Of a stretch of DNA of 64,000 bases, positions 46,640 through 58,640 are shown piece after piece (positions within the stretch are counted from its first letter, which is position 1; each line of letters starts with the position of its first letter). Below the pieces are notes generated by a model. It was not told the origin of the DNA, did not search any database, and saw only the letters and a program-made list of their open reading frames with translations. Both the position numbers and the translations under genes were made by a program. Source of the DNA: Halichoerus grypus (lineage: Eukaryota; Chordata; Mammalia; Carnivora; Phocidae); assembly GCF_964656455.1 (NCBI RefSeq), contig NC_135721.1, positions 84,672,754-84,736,753 of the forward strand, written 5' to 3'.

Positions 46640-46864
46640 AAGTTAATGATTCTTGATTTTTTTAAAAGATTTGTTTTTTATTTATTTGAGACAGAGGGAG
46701 AGAGCACACATAAGCAGGGGGAAGGGGCAGATGGAGAAGCAGATTCCCCTTTGAGCAGGGAACCCACCACGGGGCTGGATCCCAGGACCTTGAGATCATG
46801 ACCTGAGCCAAAGGCAGATGCTGAACCGGCTGAGCCACCCAGGTGCCCCAAGTTACTGATTCTT
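46640..46864 (-). mobile_element. SINEC: CanSINE, full length
   Basis: The body is about 46655-46849, minus strand. The 15-bp duplication AAGTTAATGATTCTT (46640-46654) and AAGTTACTGATTCTT (46850-46864) differs at one base. Moderate body divergence is seen. Confidence 0.93.
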
Positions 46865-48369
46865 CATAAGGTACCACCCAGTGTTGTGTGTTTGAAGAAG
46901 TACAGCCCAACCTTAACATTATCTTCTTTTTCCTTAAAAATATTTGCTAATGCTCCCTCCCAACCCATATACGTGTATGTACGTATATATCCATTAATAT
47001 ACATGGAATATACAAAGAACAGTCTGAGAGCATTTGAGTCTTTTATTTCCTCATAAGATATCATTACTGTTAAGACTAAAAGATATGTTGAAAGCATGTA
47101 TACGTACGTTTGGCCCTCCTCCTCTCTATAATTCATTACAATTCAACCCCATTAAAATTTCTACTCACACTTTATGATAATGCAGCCTGGCCACAATGTT
47201 AGTAATATTAATTTTGATTTACAGCAGATAAGTTTTGTATTGTGTAAGATGCTGTCAGTCATATCTTCAGCCCTGCTAAAACTTAAGAGCTTCTTTTTAA
47301 TTAAAATAATCTTCGATGATTCTGCATATATCTCAGCCAATCTAAGCTTAGTTTATTGAACACATTGAATAAATATTGATCTCATTCGTAAGGCTCTAAG
47401 TTTTCTAAATCTTTATTGTTTAAATGATTTGAGTTTGAACTTGCACATTTTGGTAAGAACTGATTTAGGAGCTCACACCTTGAAGTCCTTCTCTTTAAAT
47501 TTCATGGTAATTTCTAGCAATACCAAAAACTTCCTCTATACCTAGACAACATTTACTTATCATGCCTTCTTAATCATAAATTCTGTTTCCTAGGAAATAA
47601 ACAGCTATTAATTTCAAGCAAAGCCTACTTTGCTGACCATAACTTAATTGAGCAGAAGATAATTTGTCAGCAATACCTATGTAGTATTGGCTCTAATATT
47701 ACAAGGTTTCAAATGCATTCTCCTTTTCATGATTTCTGAAAATTTCCAGAGCCATCTATTAATCAGAAACTCCTTATGCAGTGAGTAAGCCCTGTTTACA
47801 AGTGAATTTTTCTTGGGAGGACAATCTGCCTGGTAATTGTGTGCACAATCTTTATAATGCTATAAACTAATCACTGAAAATGGGAAGCACAAAAGTCTTT
47901 CTAAAACCTTGGGATTTGCCTTAAAAATTTTTTCTTTTACATCGAAATTACATTTTCCCAGATATCAACTTTTTAAAAAATTTGATACGCATTTTTACAA
48001 TTCTGGTCATGCACAGGATCCTGGTTTGCAGATGCTTCATTCTCTAATTATATTTTCACATCACATGAATTAATTACTACAATGATAAAATGCTCTGTTG
48101 TTTCTACACTACTTCCATTAGCACCATACCTTCACTCTCCTGGTGAACTATTAGAGATGTTTCTGGAAAAATACGCTAACACCCACTTTTATTTCAGAAA
48201 ATTTTCAAACAGTAGAAATAAGAAAAAGATAAACCTCAAGCAATCATACCTGAAATACTGATCAAGTGGAGATGAGTACAAAATTGTGTGCATCAAACAG
48301 TGAAAAGCTTTGCAAGTATTAACATGAAGAGGAATATAGGTGCAAGAGGTTGAATCTAAGAGGGAAGAG
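46865..48369. other. Unique AT-rich sequence; candidate conserved part 47.2-48.1 kb
   Basis: No gene is seen in 1.5 kb. The stretch 47200-48100 is repeat-free and has a texture like conserved non-coding DNA (for example 47590-47690, with TAATTGAGC and CAGCTATTAATT words). This is inference only. Confidence 0.35.
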
Positions 48370-48625
48370 GATGGGGGGTGGACAAAATGGGTGAAGGGGA
48401 GCAGGAGGTACAGGCTTCCAGTTATGGATTAAATAAGTTACGGGGATGAAAGGTACAGCACAGGGAATAAAGTCAGTAACACTGAAATGGTGTTGTACAG
48501 TGACAGATCGGAGCTACCCTCGTGGTCAGCCCAGCATAACATATAGAGGCATTGAATCACCATGTTGTACACCTGAAACTAATGCAACATTGTGCATCAA
48601 TGATATTCAAATACAATAAACAAGC
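48370..48625 (+). mobile_element. L1: L1 3'UTR end, plus strand
   Basis: GGAGGTACAGGCTTCCAGTT, then a GGGATGAAAGGTACAGCACAGGG region and TGTACACCTGAAACTAATGC, then ATTCAAATACAATAAAC follow the order of L1M-type 3' ends. The terminal word TGTACACCTGAAACTAAT also occurs in the L1 at 18494. Confidence 0.8.
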
Positions 48626-49845
48626 AGACAAATACATAAAATCAATTACGAAGAGAAGACAAACTTGTAGATTATCATGAATAAGTGTTTATGGTTTTCC
48701 TTTGCCTTAAAGTTGTTTTTATAAAAAAGTACATTTTTATAGCATCAGAAGACAAAAATAGAACCGTGACGCATTTCAGTATTTATATGGAAAACTTCAC
48801 AATGTTTTTACTGCTTAACTATGTTTCTGCTCTGAAAAGTTGGCAGAGGTCTCCGTGCCTGCCGTGTGAACCTTGTGTCCCCGTGGACGCTGTGCTCCTG
48901 GCATAGGCAATAATGTGCACTTCCCACAAAATGCCATGTTCTGCTCCGGATCTTGGCTTCCTGCCCTTACTCACCTAGATGTCAGGCTTTACCACCTCCA
49001 GATAACTTTCCTTGGTGTCCCGTCTGCCCAAGCCTGGAGGAAGATGCACTCAGAAGGGAGAGAGGAGCAAAGGGACCACTTCCCTCCCAACTCCGTGCTC
49101 CCAGAACTACAAATCCAGATTCTGGTGGTGCCCAAGGATGTGGTAATGCTTTGAACCAGAGGGCATGTTCAAACTTTTGATCCTGGACTGGACTGGGTTA
49201 GGGTTTAATAGAATGACCAGGAAGTTACAGAATCAGAAAAGGAGAATTTGACAGAGCACGGTTGAAGCAGGGAATGAATGACCCAGTGAGTTGAGAGTCC
49301 TCAAGGAACTGGATGCTTATCGCATAGTTTGTGTAAATTGTACATAGGGCTGCATCGGATATGTATTCCAGGAAATCTCAAGAGTATGTGTTCTGTATTG
49401 TGAGATGAGGCTGGAGGAGTTGATATCGTGCTGTGCCATGGTGCCCTTGGCCTTTGGAGTTTTGGGGCATTAGGTCCAGAGGTAGTCAGTCAGGTTTATG
49501 AGAGCCACCTCTATTTGCGAGATATTGTCACTGGTTGGGGGAGGAAGCAAGAAAGTGGGCAAGGACAGAAAATGGGGACCAGGTTCTACAGCTACACATT
49601 AGAGAACACGGAACCAGGACTTGGAACCAGGTTTGGATAACTCTCAGGTATGGTTTATTGGTCTTTCCCAGGTAAACAGAGCGAAAACTAGCTGTTTTAA
49701 AGTTCCCTTACAGGATGAGATTGCATTCATTGATCTAGTTTGTCTGAGATGAAAGGTGATTTTTGCAGTGCTCCTTTTCAGAGACCCAGGGAGACCCAGG
49801 GAGCTCCTTGCTGGACTTGTGGCATCCGAGGGAGTCCACCGTGTT
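48626..49845. other. Unique non-coding sequence
   Basis: No gene is recognised. The GC-richer part at 48840-49180 has overlapping ORFs of 73-93 codons without domains. The word GAGACCCAGG is directly repeated at about 49781-49799. Confidence 0.4.
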
Positions 49846-50071
49846 TAATTTCTATATTTCTTTTTTTTTTTAAGATTTTATTTATTTATTTGACAGAGAG
49901 AGTGAGAGAACACAAGCAGGGGGAAGAGTAGAGGGAGAGGGAGAAGCAGGCTCCCCGCCTAGCCCGGAGCCCGATGCAGGGGTCGATCCCAGGACCCAGG
50001 GATCATGACCTGAGCTGAAGGCAGATGCTTAACCATCTGAGCCACCCAGGCACTCCTAATTTCTATATTTC
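49846..50071 (-). mobile_element. SINEC: CanSINE, full length
   Basis: The body is about 49861-50056, minus strand, flanked by a perfect 15-bp duplication TAATTTCTATATTTC (49846-49860 and 50057-50071). The right end reads GAGCCACCCAGGCACTCC, showing transitions at CpG positions of the SINE 5' end. Confidence 0.95.
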
Positions 50072-50827
50072 TAATTTCCATTTTCCTTTATTTTCTTCCT
50101 GACAAAGATTTGGATTTAAAAATATGGAATACATTCCATAAATGAGGGAGAAATTTTCTTAGAAAAATGCAATAGATAATAATGCAGTCCATTGTACTGA
50201 TCAAGTTCCCAAGCTCCAGAATGACATGAGACTAAATGTCTGATGGTCCAACCCCTATGATAGTTTTATGTTCCTAATCCTCATCCTTGATGAATTGCCC
50301 GGCCCCAAGCCATCTAGGCACACATACAAACACATGCCTGGGTCGAGTCATCGCCACAAATCTCAGTTGCTAATGCTGAATTGTGTCATAGTGATTTTTA
50401 TAACCAGGATCACTGAGAATGACTTTTTTGGGTAATCATTTTCCATTAAAAAGTTATTACCTCAGTTACCTGTTTTGGGAGACTAACTGAGTAATTTCCG
50501 TATGAGAAAACCCACATTGTATTTTGAGTATGATAATTGGTGATTGTGTAGTTTCTTTCTCCTGCCTCTCCATAGGCTTTCAACCCGAAACTCGGGGACC
50601 AAGCCTACAGGCAGACATTCAAAATTATTTGTTGATTGACAGCCTTCCAAGAACAGAATACCTTCATTTGACAATACTGCTTTGTATGACATTCGTCCTC
50701 TCCATCCAGGCACCAAACATTTGCTCTGTTTTTAGCGTCCTAGTGTAGGAACACTGCAACACATTCTTGACCACAAGACTTTCCTCTTCTTAACAGTGGG
50801 CACATGGCTTGATTTTGTTTTAAAATG
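50072..50827. other. Unique non-coding sequence
   Basis: No gene or named repeat is recognised. ORFs of 74 and 77 codons at 50483-50748 overlap on opposite strands. Confidence 0.4.
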
Positions 50828-51051
50828 AATACTCCAGGGGCACCTGGGTGACGCAGTCCGTTAAGCCTCTGACTCTTGATTTCAGCTCGGGTCATGATCT
50901 CAGGGTAGTGGGATCAAGCCCCACATCACATCCCGCTCTGCACTCAGCGGGGAGTTTGCTTGAGATTCTCTGTCTCTCCCTCTGCCCCCCCGCCTCTCTC
51001 AAGTGAATAAATAAATCTTAAAAAACAAAAACAAAAACAAATACTCCAGGG
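50828..51051 (+). mobile_element. SINEC: CanSINE, plus strand
   Basis: The body starts near 50837 (GGGGCACCTGGGTGACGCAG) and ends with TAAATAAATCTTAAAAAACA and an AAAAAC-rich tail near 51039. A perfect 12-bp duplication AATACTCCAGGG lies at 50828-50839 and 51040-51051, overlapping the element start. This is one of only two plus-strand SINEs here. Older by divergence. Confidence 0.92.
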
Positions 51052-51421
51052 CAATGGGTCACTTAATTAAATAGGAGTAAGGGCTGTAGTTTTGGGGAGC
51101 TCTTGCCTGGGCTTCATTGTGTCAGAGAAGTTTAATCAGAAGGTTCTGATGGATCTGAGATCAGATCAGGGTCTTGGGGAATCTCAAACAAGCCACGGTT
51201 TGGTCAGCTGAACTGTGCCTTTTCCCCCACAGGATCGCTCAGCCATGGGGCATAGGAACACCTCTGTGCGGGCACGGTCCCCCACACGCCCTGTGCTGCT
51301 TTTCCGGCAACAGCTCCTGCTGGATTCCCTTTGTAGCCTTCCTACTCCTCTTCACTTGGTCAAATCTAATATCACAAAGAGCAGTCAGTCTTTAACTCAT
51401 CACTTGTTATAAAAGTGCCTA
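51052..51421. other. Unique non-coding sequence
   Basis: ORFs of 65 and 73 codons overlap in different plus frames. No gene is supported. Confidence 0.4.
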
Positions 51422-51645
51422 CTCCCTCCCTTTAAAGATGTATTTATTTATTTTGAGAGAATGAGAGAGCACAAGCAGGAGGGGCAGAGGGAGAAGGAGA
51501 AAGAATCTCAGGCTGACTCCATGATCAGCACAGAGCGCGACCTGGGGCTTGATCCCGCAACTCTGAGATCCTGACCTGACCTGAAACCAAGAGTCCCACG
51601 CTCAACGGACCGTGCTACCCAGGTGCCCCTCCCTCCCTTTAAAGA
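51422..51645 (-). mobile_element. SINEC: CanSINE, older and diverged
   Basis: The body is about 51439-51628, minus strand, with GTGCTACCCAGGTGCCCCTC at its right border. A perfect 17-bp duplication CTCCCTCCCTTTAAAGA lies at 51422-51438 and 51629-51645. The left copy merges with the SINE tail (TTTAAAGA is also a SINE word), so the true duplication may be a few bases shorter. Confidence 0.88.
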
Positions 51646-53240
51646 AACCCAGTTACTCCAAGTTATTTCACTTGCTCAGGCCCTGCGTAATGCCCCTTGC
51701 ACCTTACAGAGATTGTAATTGCATGCCAGCTCAAAGCCGGCTGGATCTGTGCCTGGGCTGCAGAGGGGGGGCTGGGGACAAAAGTAGGCAGTTGCGGTGG
51801 CTCTTGAAAGGGGATCTGCATCTCCCACCCCCACCCCCAAAGCCTGACGAGGCAATACCAAAGTACAGAGTGTGGAGAAGTCTAGTCTCGCAGAGCATAA
51901 CCGCTGGCACACAAAGGTCAGTAATTGGCCCGTCAGTTTTGACACAATAAGTCGGGGGGTGGGGGGGGGGAGATTTCAGATGTGCCACCGCTTCTGGAGC
52001 ACAGTGTTGCCCTTGACCCCAAAAGGCAGTCGTTTCGTGGCTGCGTGGATGCAGCTCCTTGCAATGTCAGCAAGGGCCGGCAGCCTGCAAGCTAACCACA
52101 CCATCTTGGAAAAAGGATTCTGAGATCCCGCCATGTTTCCATTACTCAGTGTGTTTGAAGGTGGCCCAGAATAGCCAGCCATGCCTCAGCCTGAAGCCCA
52201 GCCAGCTGGGTTTACTTCTGCTGTGTTTCTTTCGATCAGAGTCATCTCTCCAGGCTTTGAATGCTTCATCCCTAAAGTGTGCCTAATACTAACGTCTGCT
52301 CAACTATGCTTTGGGGTTGGGGAGAACTACAGAAGAAAGAGGCAAAACCTATGAAAAAAAGAAAGTTGCCTTGAAACTGCTTATATTCAGGTTGAATTTC
52401 AAAAATTATGTTCAGGGATCTACATTTGCATGGGATGAAAAGGAAGACAAAAATTGGTTTAACTACAGAATGACGAAGACAAATCTGAGAAGAAACGGGG
52501 GGGCGAGGGGAAGTTAAGGTCGAACTATGTATATATTTCCACAACTCTATTTTATTTTGCTGACTTTATGCATTAGACTAAATGTGTAAGATGAGAAATG
52601 ACATGGAGGTCTTTTCTTTCTTTCCCCCGCCTTTTTCCCCCCTAATATGTTAGTTTGCAGTGCACAATGGAGGATTCTAAAATGATCAGTTAGATGCCTC
52701 TTGGCAACAAGATTTCTATGATTTATGAATGATTATAAGATTTTTCAATCACCACGGATGTTACATTTGTTTTCAGTTTGAGGAAAAGTTTCTGTGAAGT
52801 CACAGATAACCAAAAAGTTTACCTATTGTAGCAGTTAAAATTTTAAGTTGGGCTAAAAATCAGACAGGCTTCAGTTTTAGATATGACGTCTTCATTTGCA
52901 AAATTTTACTGATAAATCTTTTGTTTTACAATCATTGACTTCAGAGAGTTTTCCTTTTAGGGCATAAAACAAAATGATTTCTCAGAGAAATACTACACTT
53001 ACTAGAGTTTCCAACACACATATAATTTATCTGAATAGGATTCTACCCAAACTGAAATTACTGATGATAAAACAGCTGGACCGATATTAAAATAGTTAAA
53101 TTATGGTTTCATTGAAATCATCGTAAACAAAATTTAAATTCACGTACCTGGTAGGAATTCAATTGACAACAGTCGAAAGACGTATCGCATTTTGGTAAAC
53201 ACGAGTTGATTTCTGTGTTCTCTTAAATTATGATAATTAC
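51646..53240. other. Unique sequence with G-runs; no gene found
   Basis: The first part (51680-52260) is GC-richer, with many overlapping ORFs of 68-112 codons on both strands and no domain. G-runs at 51954-51970 (broken by one T) and 52497-52510 (broken by one C and one A) could form quadruplexes. The AT-rich part 52560-53130 might be conserved non-coding DNA, by texture only. Confidence 0.4.
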
Positions 53241-53385
53241 AGCTAGTTTCCTCTGAAGAATATGTTTTCATGTATATTATCCCATTTGTTACCTTAAGAT
53301 CCCTGTAAGGGACAGATGTAACAGTCTTCAATTTACAGATAAGGAAAGTGGGGTGCAGATGGCCAAATTCGCCTAAAGTAAAGTT
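53241..53385 (-). repeat. MIR: MIR fragment (minus strand)
   Basis: TATTATCCCATTTGTTACCT, a CCCTGTAAGGGACAG segment and TTCAATTTACAGATAAGGAA match the reversed MIR core. Confidence 0.65.
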
Positions 53386-53954
53386 GGACTACCTTACTGG
53401 CTTCCACTGAGACTTTTATGGATTTTGATGTTAAATTCTTTGCTTAAACAGAAGGAAGGGCGTGTAGAATATACAGCAAATGGTAATTGTTACCCAATCC
53501 CTACCTTCGTTACTTTTTTCCTTACTTAGGACCTTAGTAAGGTCATCATGTACCAGTCCCCCCAAAAGATCGAGACCAGCCTGAGACATGTTGCTACCCA
53601 TCTGATAGTATAATTATGGACAGATGAATTCACAGCAGAACTCCCTTGCTTGTTAAAAACAATCTAACTCGGACTACATGTTGGGACTATCTGACACTTA
53701 GGTTTACAATCTTATTCAAAACCTTGTCTGTCTTAATTTAGACAAGAGAAAGGGTAATCTTATTCAGGGATGGCAAAGTTTCAAACTTATATGTCAGCTC
53801 CTATGATCGGAAAGGCCTGACCAGAGAGAGTCCTCGTGGAAAGGATTGTGAAGTCGAGTCAGGACTCGAGGTGAAGGTGTTGTGACCCATTAGGCATACC
53901 CTGTGATGGATGGAGGTCAGCTGGGGCAGCAGGCGGTATAGGAGGTAGTGATAG
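53386..53954. other. Unique non-coding sequence
   Basis: No gene or named repeat is recognised. Confidence 0.35.
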
Positions 53955-54240
53955 GGAGATGTGTCAGTTATAATAAGCTGCTCCAAAACCTAGTGGCTTA
54001 AAACAACAACTGTTCATTTGCTTATAATCCTGTATTTAGTTTGGGTTAGCTGAGCAGTTCTGGCCTTGGCCTGGGGTTACCTAATCAACTTCTCTCAACT
54101 GGTGTCTGGCCTGAGGCTAATGATTCAAGATGGCTTCACTCACAGACCTGGCAGTTAATTGAAGTTGTTGCCTGGAGTAATTTGGTATTTTTCTTGTGGC
54201 CCCTTCAGTTGGATAGACTGATTTTTTTTTTTTTTTTTAA
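53955..54240. repeat. Old interspersed repeat, family not named
   Basis: TTATAATAAGCTGCTCCAAA, CTAGTGGCTTAAAACAACAA, TTGGGTTAGCTGAGCAGTTC and CAAGATGGCTTCACTCACAG form the order of a mammalian repeat I have seen widely but cannot name. It ends near a T-run at 54222-54238. Confidence 0.5.
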
Positions 54241-54829
54241 ATGCTGGTGGTAGTGTCCCAGGAAAGCAAGCCTCATTGTACAAGTGTTTATCAAGCCTTT
54301 GCGGACATCACATTTCCTGATGTCCCACTGGCCAAGGAAAGTCACACGACCAAGTTCAGAGTCGATGTGGGAGGGAACTATACAAAGGCATGGATACCGG
54401 GCACTATGGGCCACCAGATTCCATGGTAAAAGGACATCATCACTTTTGCTCTTGCTTTCTTAGGACTCTTTGTCATGCAATATCTCAGAAAGTTTTATGA
54501 AAAGGGAAAACCTCATTATAATGGTTCAGTTTACTGAACACATATTAATTACTAAGTATTTTATAGAGAATACTAAAGCACAAATGTCAAGTTCTGACCT
54601 TTTAGGAACTGATGGTATAATGAGGAAGATTATCCATGTACAGAGAACAGTAACAACAAAACATACAGCACAGGTGGGTTTTCATGAAAATTTTATGAAT
54701 TTTATAGTCAATGAGTGCTATAGGACTTCGTAAGAAGGAATGCCCTCTTTGGGGAAATCAGAGAAGATTTTATGAAGATCATATGTAAAGAGGGCCTGGA
54801 AAGATGGATCAGATAAAGGTGAATTTATT
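54241..54829. other. Unique non-coding sequence
   Basis: ORFs of 62-87 codons (54205-54733) lie on both strands without domains. A possible L2-like part at about 54530-54790 (TACTAAGTATTTTATAGAGA; AAGGAATGCCCTCTTTGGGG) is not firm. Confidence 0.35.
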
Positions 54830-55290
54830 TTGTTACAAAAGTAATACATTTTTATTGTATAAAATTTGGAGATAAGGGAAAAACATGTAAAAACCCTTCA
54901 TTTTTACCATGCTTCTATGCATAAACGCATATATATTTAAAATGTATTTAAGAACAGAATTTTGCTAATAACAAGGCCTTGCAAATATTTTCTACAAAAT
55001 TAAAAAGTTTTATTACTTTCCACTTAAATGGTTACATTGCATTCCAACTAATGTTATGTACCATAAATAATTTAACTGTCTATTGATGAATATTTAGGTT
55101 ATTTATTTCCCTGTCCTAAACAATGCCACACTAAAAATCCCTGTAGGCAATCTTGACTAATGATTTCCTAAGGAGAAATTCCTAAGGGAGAAATCATTAA
55201 ATCAAAAGGTACATAGATCTATATTAAAACTTTTTAGGGTAATGCACATAATGCCAAATTGCATATTTGAAAAAGCTGCACCAGTTTATG
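54830..55290 (-). mobile_element. L1: Ancient L1 (L1ME-like) 3' region, minus strand
   Basis: The order is GTAATACATTTTTATTGTAT, then GTCTATTGATGAATATTTAG, CTAAACAATGCCACACTAAA, CCTAAGGAGAAATTCCTAAG and ACATAATGCCAAATTGCATA. It is that of reversed, very old L1 3' ends. Confidence 0.65.
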
Positions 55291-55300
55291 GTTTTATTAC

Positions 55301-55499
55301 TTTAAAAAAAAAAGATTTTATTTATTTACTTGTGAGAGAGAGAATGAGCGAGAGAACAGGAGTTGGGGAGGGGAGGCAGAAGCAGACTCCCTGATGAGCA
55401 GGGAGCCCAATGCGGGGCTCTGGGATCAATCCTGGGACTCCAGGATCATGACCTGAGCTGAAGACAAATGCTTAACTGACTGAGCCACCCAGGTGCCCC
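55301..55499 (-). mobile_element. SINEC: CanSINE, minus strand
   Basis: The tail side reads AAAAAAAAAAGATTTTATTT and the right end CTGAGCCACCCAGGTGCCCC. It has inserted at the edge of the ancient L1. No clean duplication was found; TTATTACTTT on the left and TTACTTACTTTT on the right are only loosely similar. Confidence 0.9.
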
Positions 55500-55904
55500 A
55501 GCTCTTACTTACTTTTAACTAGTGCTTATTTAATTACCAAAAAAAAAAAAAAAAAAAATACTGACCTTTTTCACACATACTTATTTTCTGTGCATTAGCT
55601 ATTCTAAACCTTTATCCATTTCCTTGCTCCTCTTAATCTTTTTTAAGACATGTGAAAGCTCTTTGTATGTTAACGCTAATAACCATTTGATATATGCCAC
55701 AATATTTTGAGGGTTTTTTTTTATAGTGATTTTCACATATTTAATCTGTATGTTTCTCTATAATCTTTCTCTTATGGTTTCTGTTTTAGGTGCCATGTAC
55801 GACTTTCAAAAAGTCTTATCTAAACTTCACATTTCTTTCTTTCTAGAAACTTCCATCATTTTATTTTTTTATATTTAAAATTTTATCCATTTGGAATTTA
55901 TAAA
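55500..55904. other. AT-rich non-coding sequence, perhaps continuing the old L1
   Basis: A poly-A run of about 20 lies at 55539-55558. The following sequence (TATTCTAAACCTTTATCCAT; CTTTGTATGTTAACGCTAAT) resembles an ancient reversed L1 3'UTR, so the SINE and A-run may split one old L1. Support is weak. Confidence 0.35.
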
Positions 55905-56135
55905 CTTTCATTTATTTACTTATTTATTAATGGAAGTAGAGTTGACACACAATGTTACATTAGTTTCAGTTGTACAGCATAGTGATTCGACAACCCCATA
56001 CCTTATGCTGTGCTCACCACAAGTGTAGCTTCCATCTGTCACCATACAATGCTATTCTAGTACATTGACTATATGTCCTATTGTGTACCTTTCATCCCCA
56101 TGACCTTATTTTGCTGTGTGGTAATTCTCAAGTCT
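55905..56135 (-). mobile_element. L1: L1 3'UTR fragment, minus strand
   Basis: AGAGTTGACACACAATGTTA, a TTAGTTTCAGTTGTACAGCATAGTGATTCGACAA stretch and ATGCTGTGCTCACCACAAGT are the reversed L1M-type 3'UTR. Its TTCAGTTGTACA corresponds to the TGTACACCTGAAAC end of the plus-strand copies. Confidence 0.8.
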
Positions 56136-56461
56136 AACCTGTGTGTGTTTGAATGTGTGCATGTGCGCATGCCCACACACACACATGGCTAGGGGATGGA
56201 TGAGCTCTATTTCTGCTCCCACCTCCCATCCATGTCATGAGCTCCTGGGAATGTTTCAGAGCCTGGCTGTTCCCTCTCTCCTGGGTATGGCAGGGAGACC
56301 CCACCCTCCCCTCCTGCCTGCTGGCCTCACTCTCTGTGTGTGCCACTCCATTTTCTCAGACACCAAGGGAAGCTGCAAGGACCTTGTGTTGTGGTTGGTT
56401 TTTTTCTGGAGTTCAGGCCTTCAGGGAGGATCTAGAATATTTCTTGGGGAGGATTAGAAAT
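56136..56461. other. Unique non-coding sequence
   Basis: Overlapping ORFs of 70-104 codons on both strands have no domain. A short TG/CA-rich stretch at 56141-56185 is low-complexity. Confidence 0.4.
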
Positions 56462-56691
56462 AAAAAATGCTGGTTTGGGGGCACCTGGGTGGCTCGTCGG
56501 TTAAGTGTCTGACTCTTGGTTTCAGCCCAGGTCATGATTTCAGGGTCATGGGATTGAGCCCCACGTAGGGCTCTCTGCTGAGTGAAGAGTCTGCTTGACG
56601 ATTCTCTCTCTCCCTTTCCCTCTGCCCCTCCCCCTGCTTGCTCTCTCTCTCTCAAATAAATAAATAAATCTTAAAAAAAAAATGCTGGTTT
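56462..56691 (+). mobile_element. SINEC: CanSINE, plus strand
   Basis: The body is about 56477-56676, starting GGGGGCACCTGGGTGGCTCG, with CT-rich middle and TAAATAAATAAATCTT tail. A perfect 15-bp duplication AAAAAATGCTGGTTT lies at 56462-56476 and 56677-56691. Confidence 0.94.
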
Positions 56692-56749
56692 TATCTGTTT
56701 CAAAGAGGATAGTCTTGAAAATGTGCCATGCTTCATACTCATTGAGAAC

Positions 56750-56905
56750 TAGCACAGCTTAGTTGATGAGAGGGAGTCAGGTTGGGTTCAAGTCCCACTT
56801 CTGCTACATGCTTGCTATGTGACCTAGAGCTGCTGATTTAAATCCCCTAAGCCTCCATTTTCTCATTTATTCAATGAGAACACTGATAGGATCTACCCGG
56901 GGCAA
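56750..56905 (+). repeat. MIR: MIR fragment (plus strand)
   Basis: GGGTTCAAGTCCCACTTCTG, CTTGCTATGTGACCTAGAGC and CCTCCATTTTCTCATTTATT are successive MIR parts. Confidence 0.75.
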
Positions 56906-57829
56906 ACAGTACCCTGCCAAGAGCTTCCTCCCAATATCTCCAGCTAAGAGAATCAGATTTTGTTCAGGCTTTGAGAAATGAGGTCCTCAGGGACAGTGGG
57001 TTCTTTCCCCAGTGTCAGGGGATGAGACTCAATAGGACTAAGCCAATTGTAACAATCCCATTATCCTCTGCCAGGCATTGGTTAAGAAATGAACACATGA
57101 TTACATTCTGCCTGATGGGGCCTGGGAGAAGTCTGTCGGGGTTTCTGGGAAAAATTTTTTCCCTTTTGATAAAGAAATGAGATACATCTAGAAAAAGCTC
57201 TCTTCTTCTTTCTTAATTTTGGAGGTGTTGTCTGAAGGCTGGATGCTTGGGCTATAGCAGCCATCTTGGAAACATGATGGGAAAGCCAAGAGCTGCCCAG
57301 AAAAATAGATCCAAAAGCTTGATATTATTTTATAAGTGAATTACTAACCTTGGACCTGCCTCATTCAGTATTTTGTTTTCCCAAGGTAATAAAAAGCCTC
57401 ACGTGCCTGAAAGTCCTCAGTAGATAGGAATTTGTATTATATTGTTACATCATATTACTATAATTATCACAGTGCACTGAATCTGCAGTAACTATCAGGC
57501 TCTATCCTCAATGTTCAAGCATACCAGGGACTCAGGTAGGAGAGAAAAAAATGGGACGATGGATGGATAGACCTGCACAAAACTATTGTAATGTAGGGAA
57601 TTACAATTTCCAGACAGGACCATTGCTTAGTTGAGGATGCAGTCCCATCGTTAAGTATCAAAGAGCAAAGACGAAGCAATGAAGGTGTAAAGTGAGTTAT
57701 TTTGGTTTAATTCACGGTCCAGGACAGAGCCAGTGCCACCACTGCATTCAGACTGGAACCCACTGGAAAGGAGAGAGTTGACAACAGCAGAGTGAAATAA
57801 AATGTAACACTGAGTTCAAGATTAACACC
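56906..57829. other. Unique non-coding sequence
   Basis: No gene is recognised. ORFs of 60 and 69 codons overlap on opposite strands near 56971-57264. Confidence 0.4.
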
Positions 57830-58640
57830 TGTTAACAATGCTTAATCTGACAATTTACCCAGTTTTTCAGAAATCATTTCTTCAAGATTCTCGACGACTC
57901 AGCCATTATAGGATCGAAAAGTAAAGGTTAGGCATCACCCCCTTTTCCAAAAATGCTGTTAGTGTATTTTTCTGTGAAGTGCTATGAGCGATCCACAAAC
58001 TTCAATAGCAAATTGGCTATTGGTGATGGGGAGGCGGCATCAGTGGAGCTCATTAATTTCTAAATTATTTTGGGACAGGACGAGTTTGGAACTATTGTAT
58101 ATTCAAATTCCTTAAGAGGAGAAGAAAATAAGATGAAAAAGAAAATAACTTTTCCAAAAAAAAAATCTCGGTGGGCATATTTTAATGGCTGTGATAGCAG
58201 AGCATGTGGTTCAGCATTAGTTGTAGAAGCCAGTGATTGGGGTCCTTCCACAGACACTCCAGTCCATCTTCGACTCTTTCCTGAAGAGACCCTACAAAAT
58301 AACTCACGTTTGTTTACTTACCAAATGACACTGTTCCTTCTCACTGCCTCGCTCGGATTTACTGTATTTCTCCATGTAGATCACCAATTCTTGTGTTGTC
58401 AGTGTCGTTAATTTTTCCTATTTGGATTACTGTTGCCAGCTTCCTCTCTACAGCAGGTTTCTCAGCACATCGGTGCCTACTGCAGATGACCACGGTTCTT
58501 TTGTGCCCATGTATTACTTTGGTGAATTCATTTTGACGCTTACATCTGTCAGTGGTTTTCTCGGAGTAATGGGTCCATATCTTCCCAAGGCAGCCCACGC
58601 ACCACTATTTGGGGGGTGAATTCTACAGGACAATATTCCC
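57830..58640. other. Candidate conserved non-coding region
   Basis: Repeat-free sequence, balanced AT content, with blocks such as CTCATTAATTTCTAAATTAT near 58049. An ORF of 113 codons at 58070-58411 and several on the minus strand overlap and have no domain. Enhancer-like appearance only; conservation is not measured. Confidence 0.3.

Noticed and set aside
50837..50910. tRNA-like 5' part of the plus-strand CanSINEs as a tRNA gene
   Set aside because: The sequence is the SINE head derived from a tRNA; no intact cloverleaf or anticodon arm is preserved.
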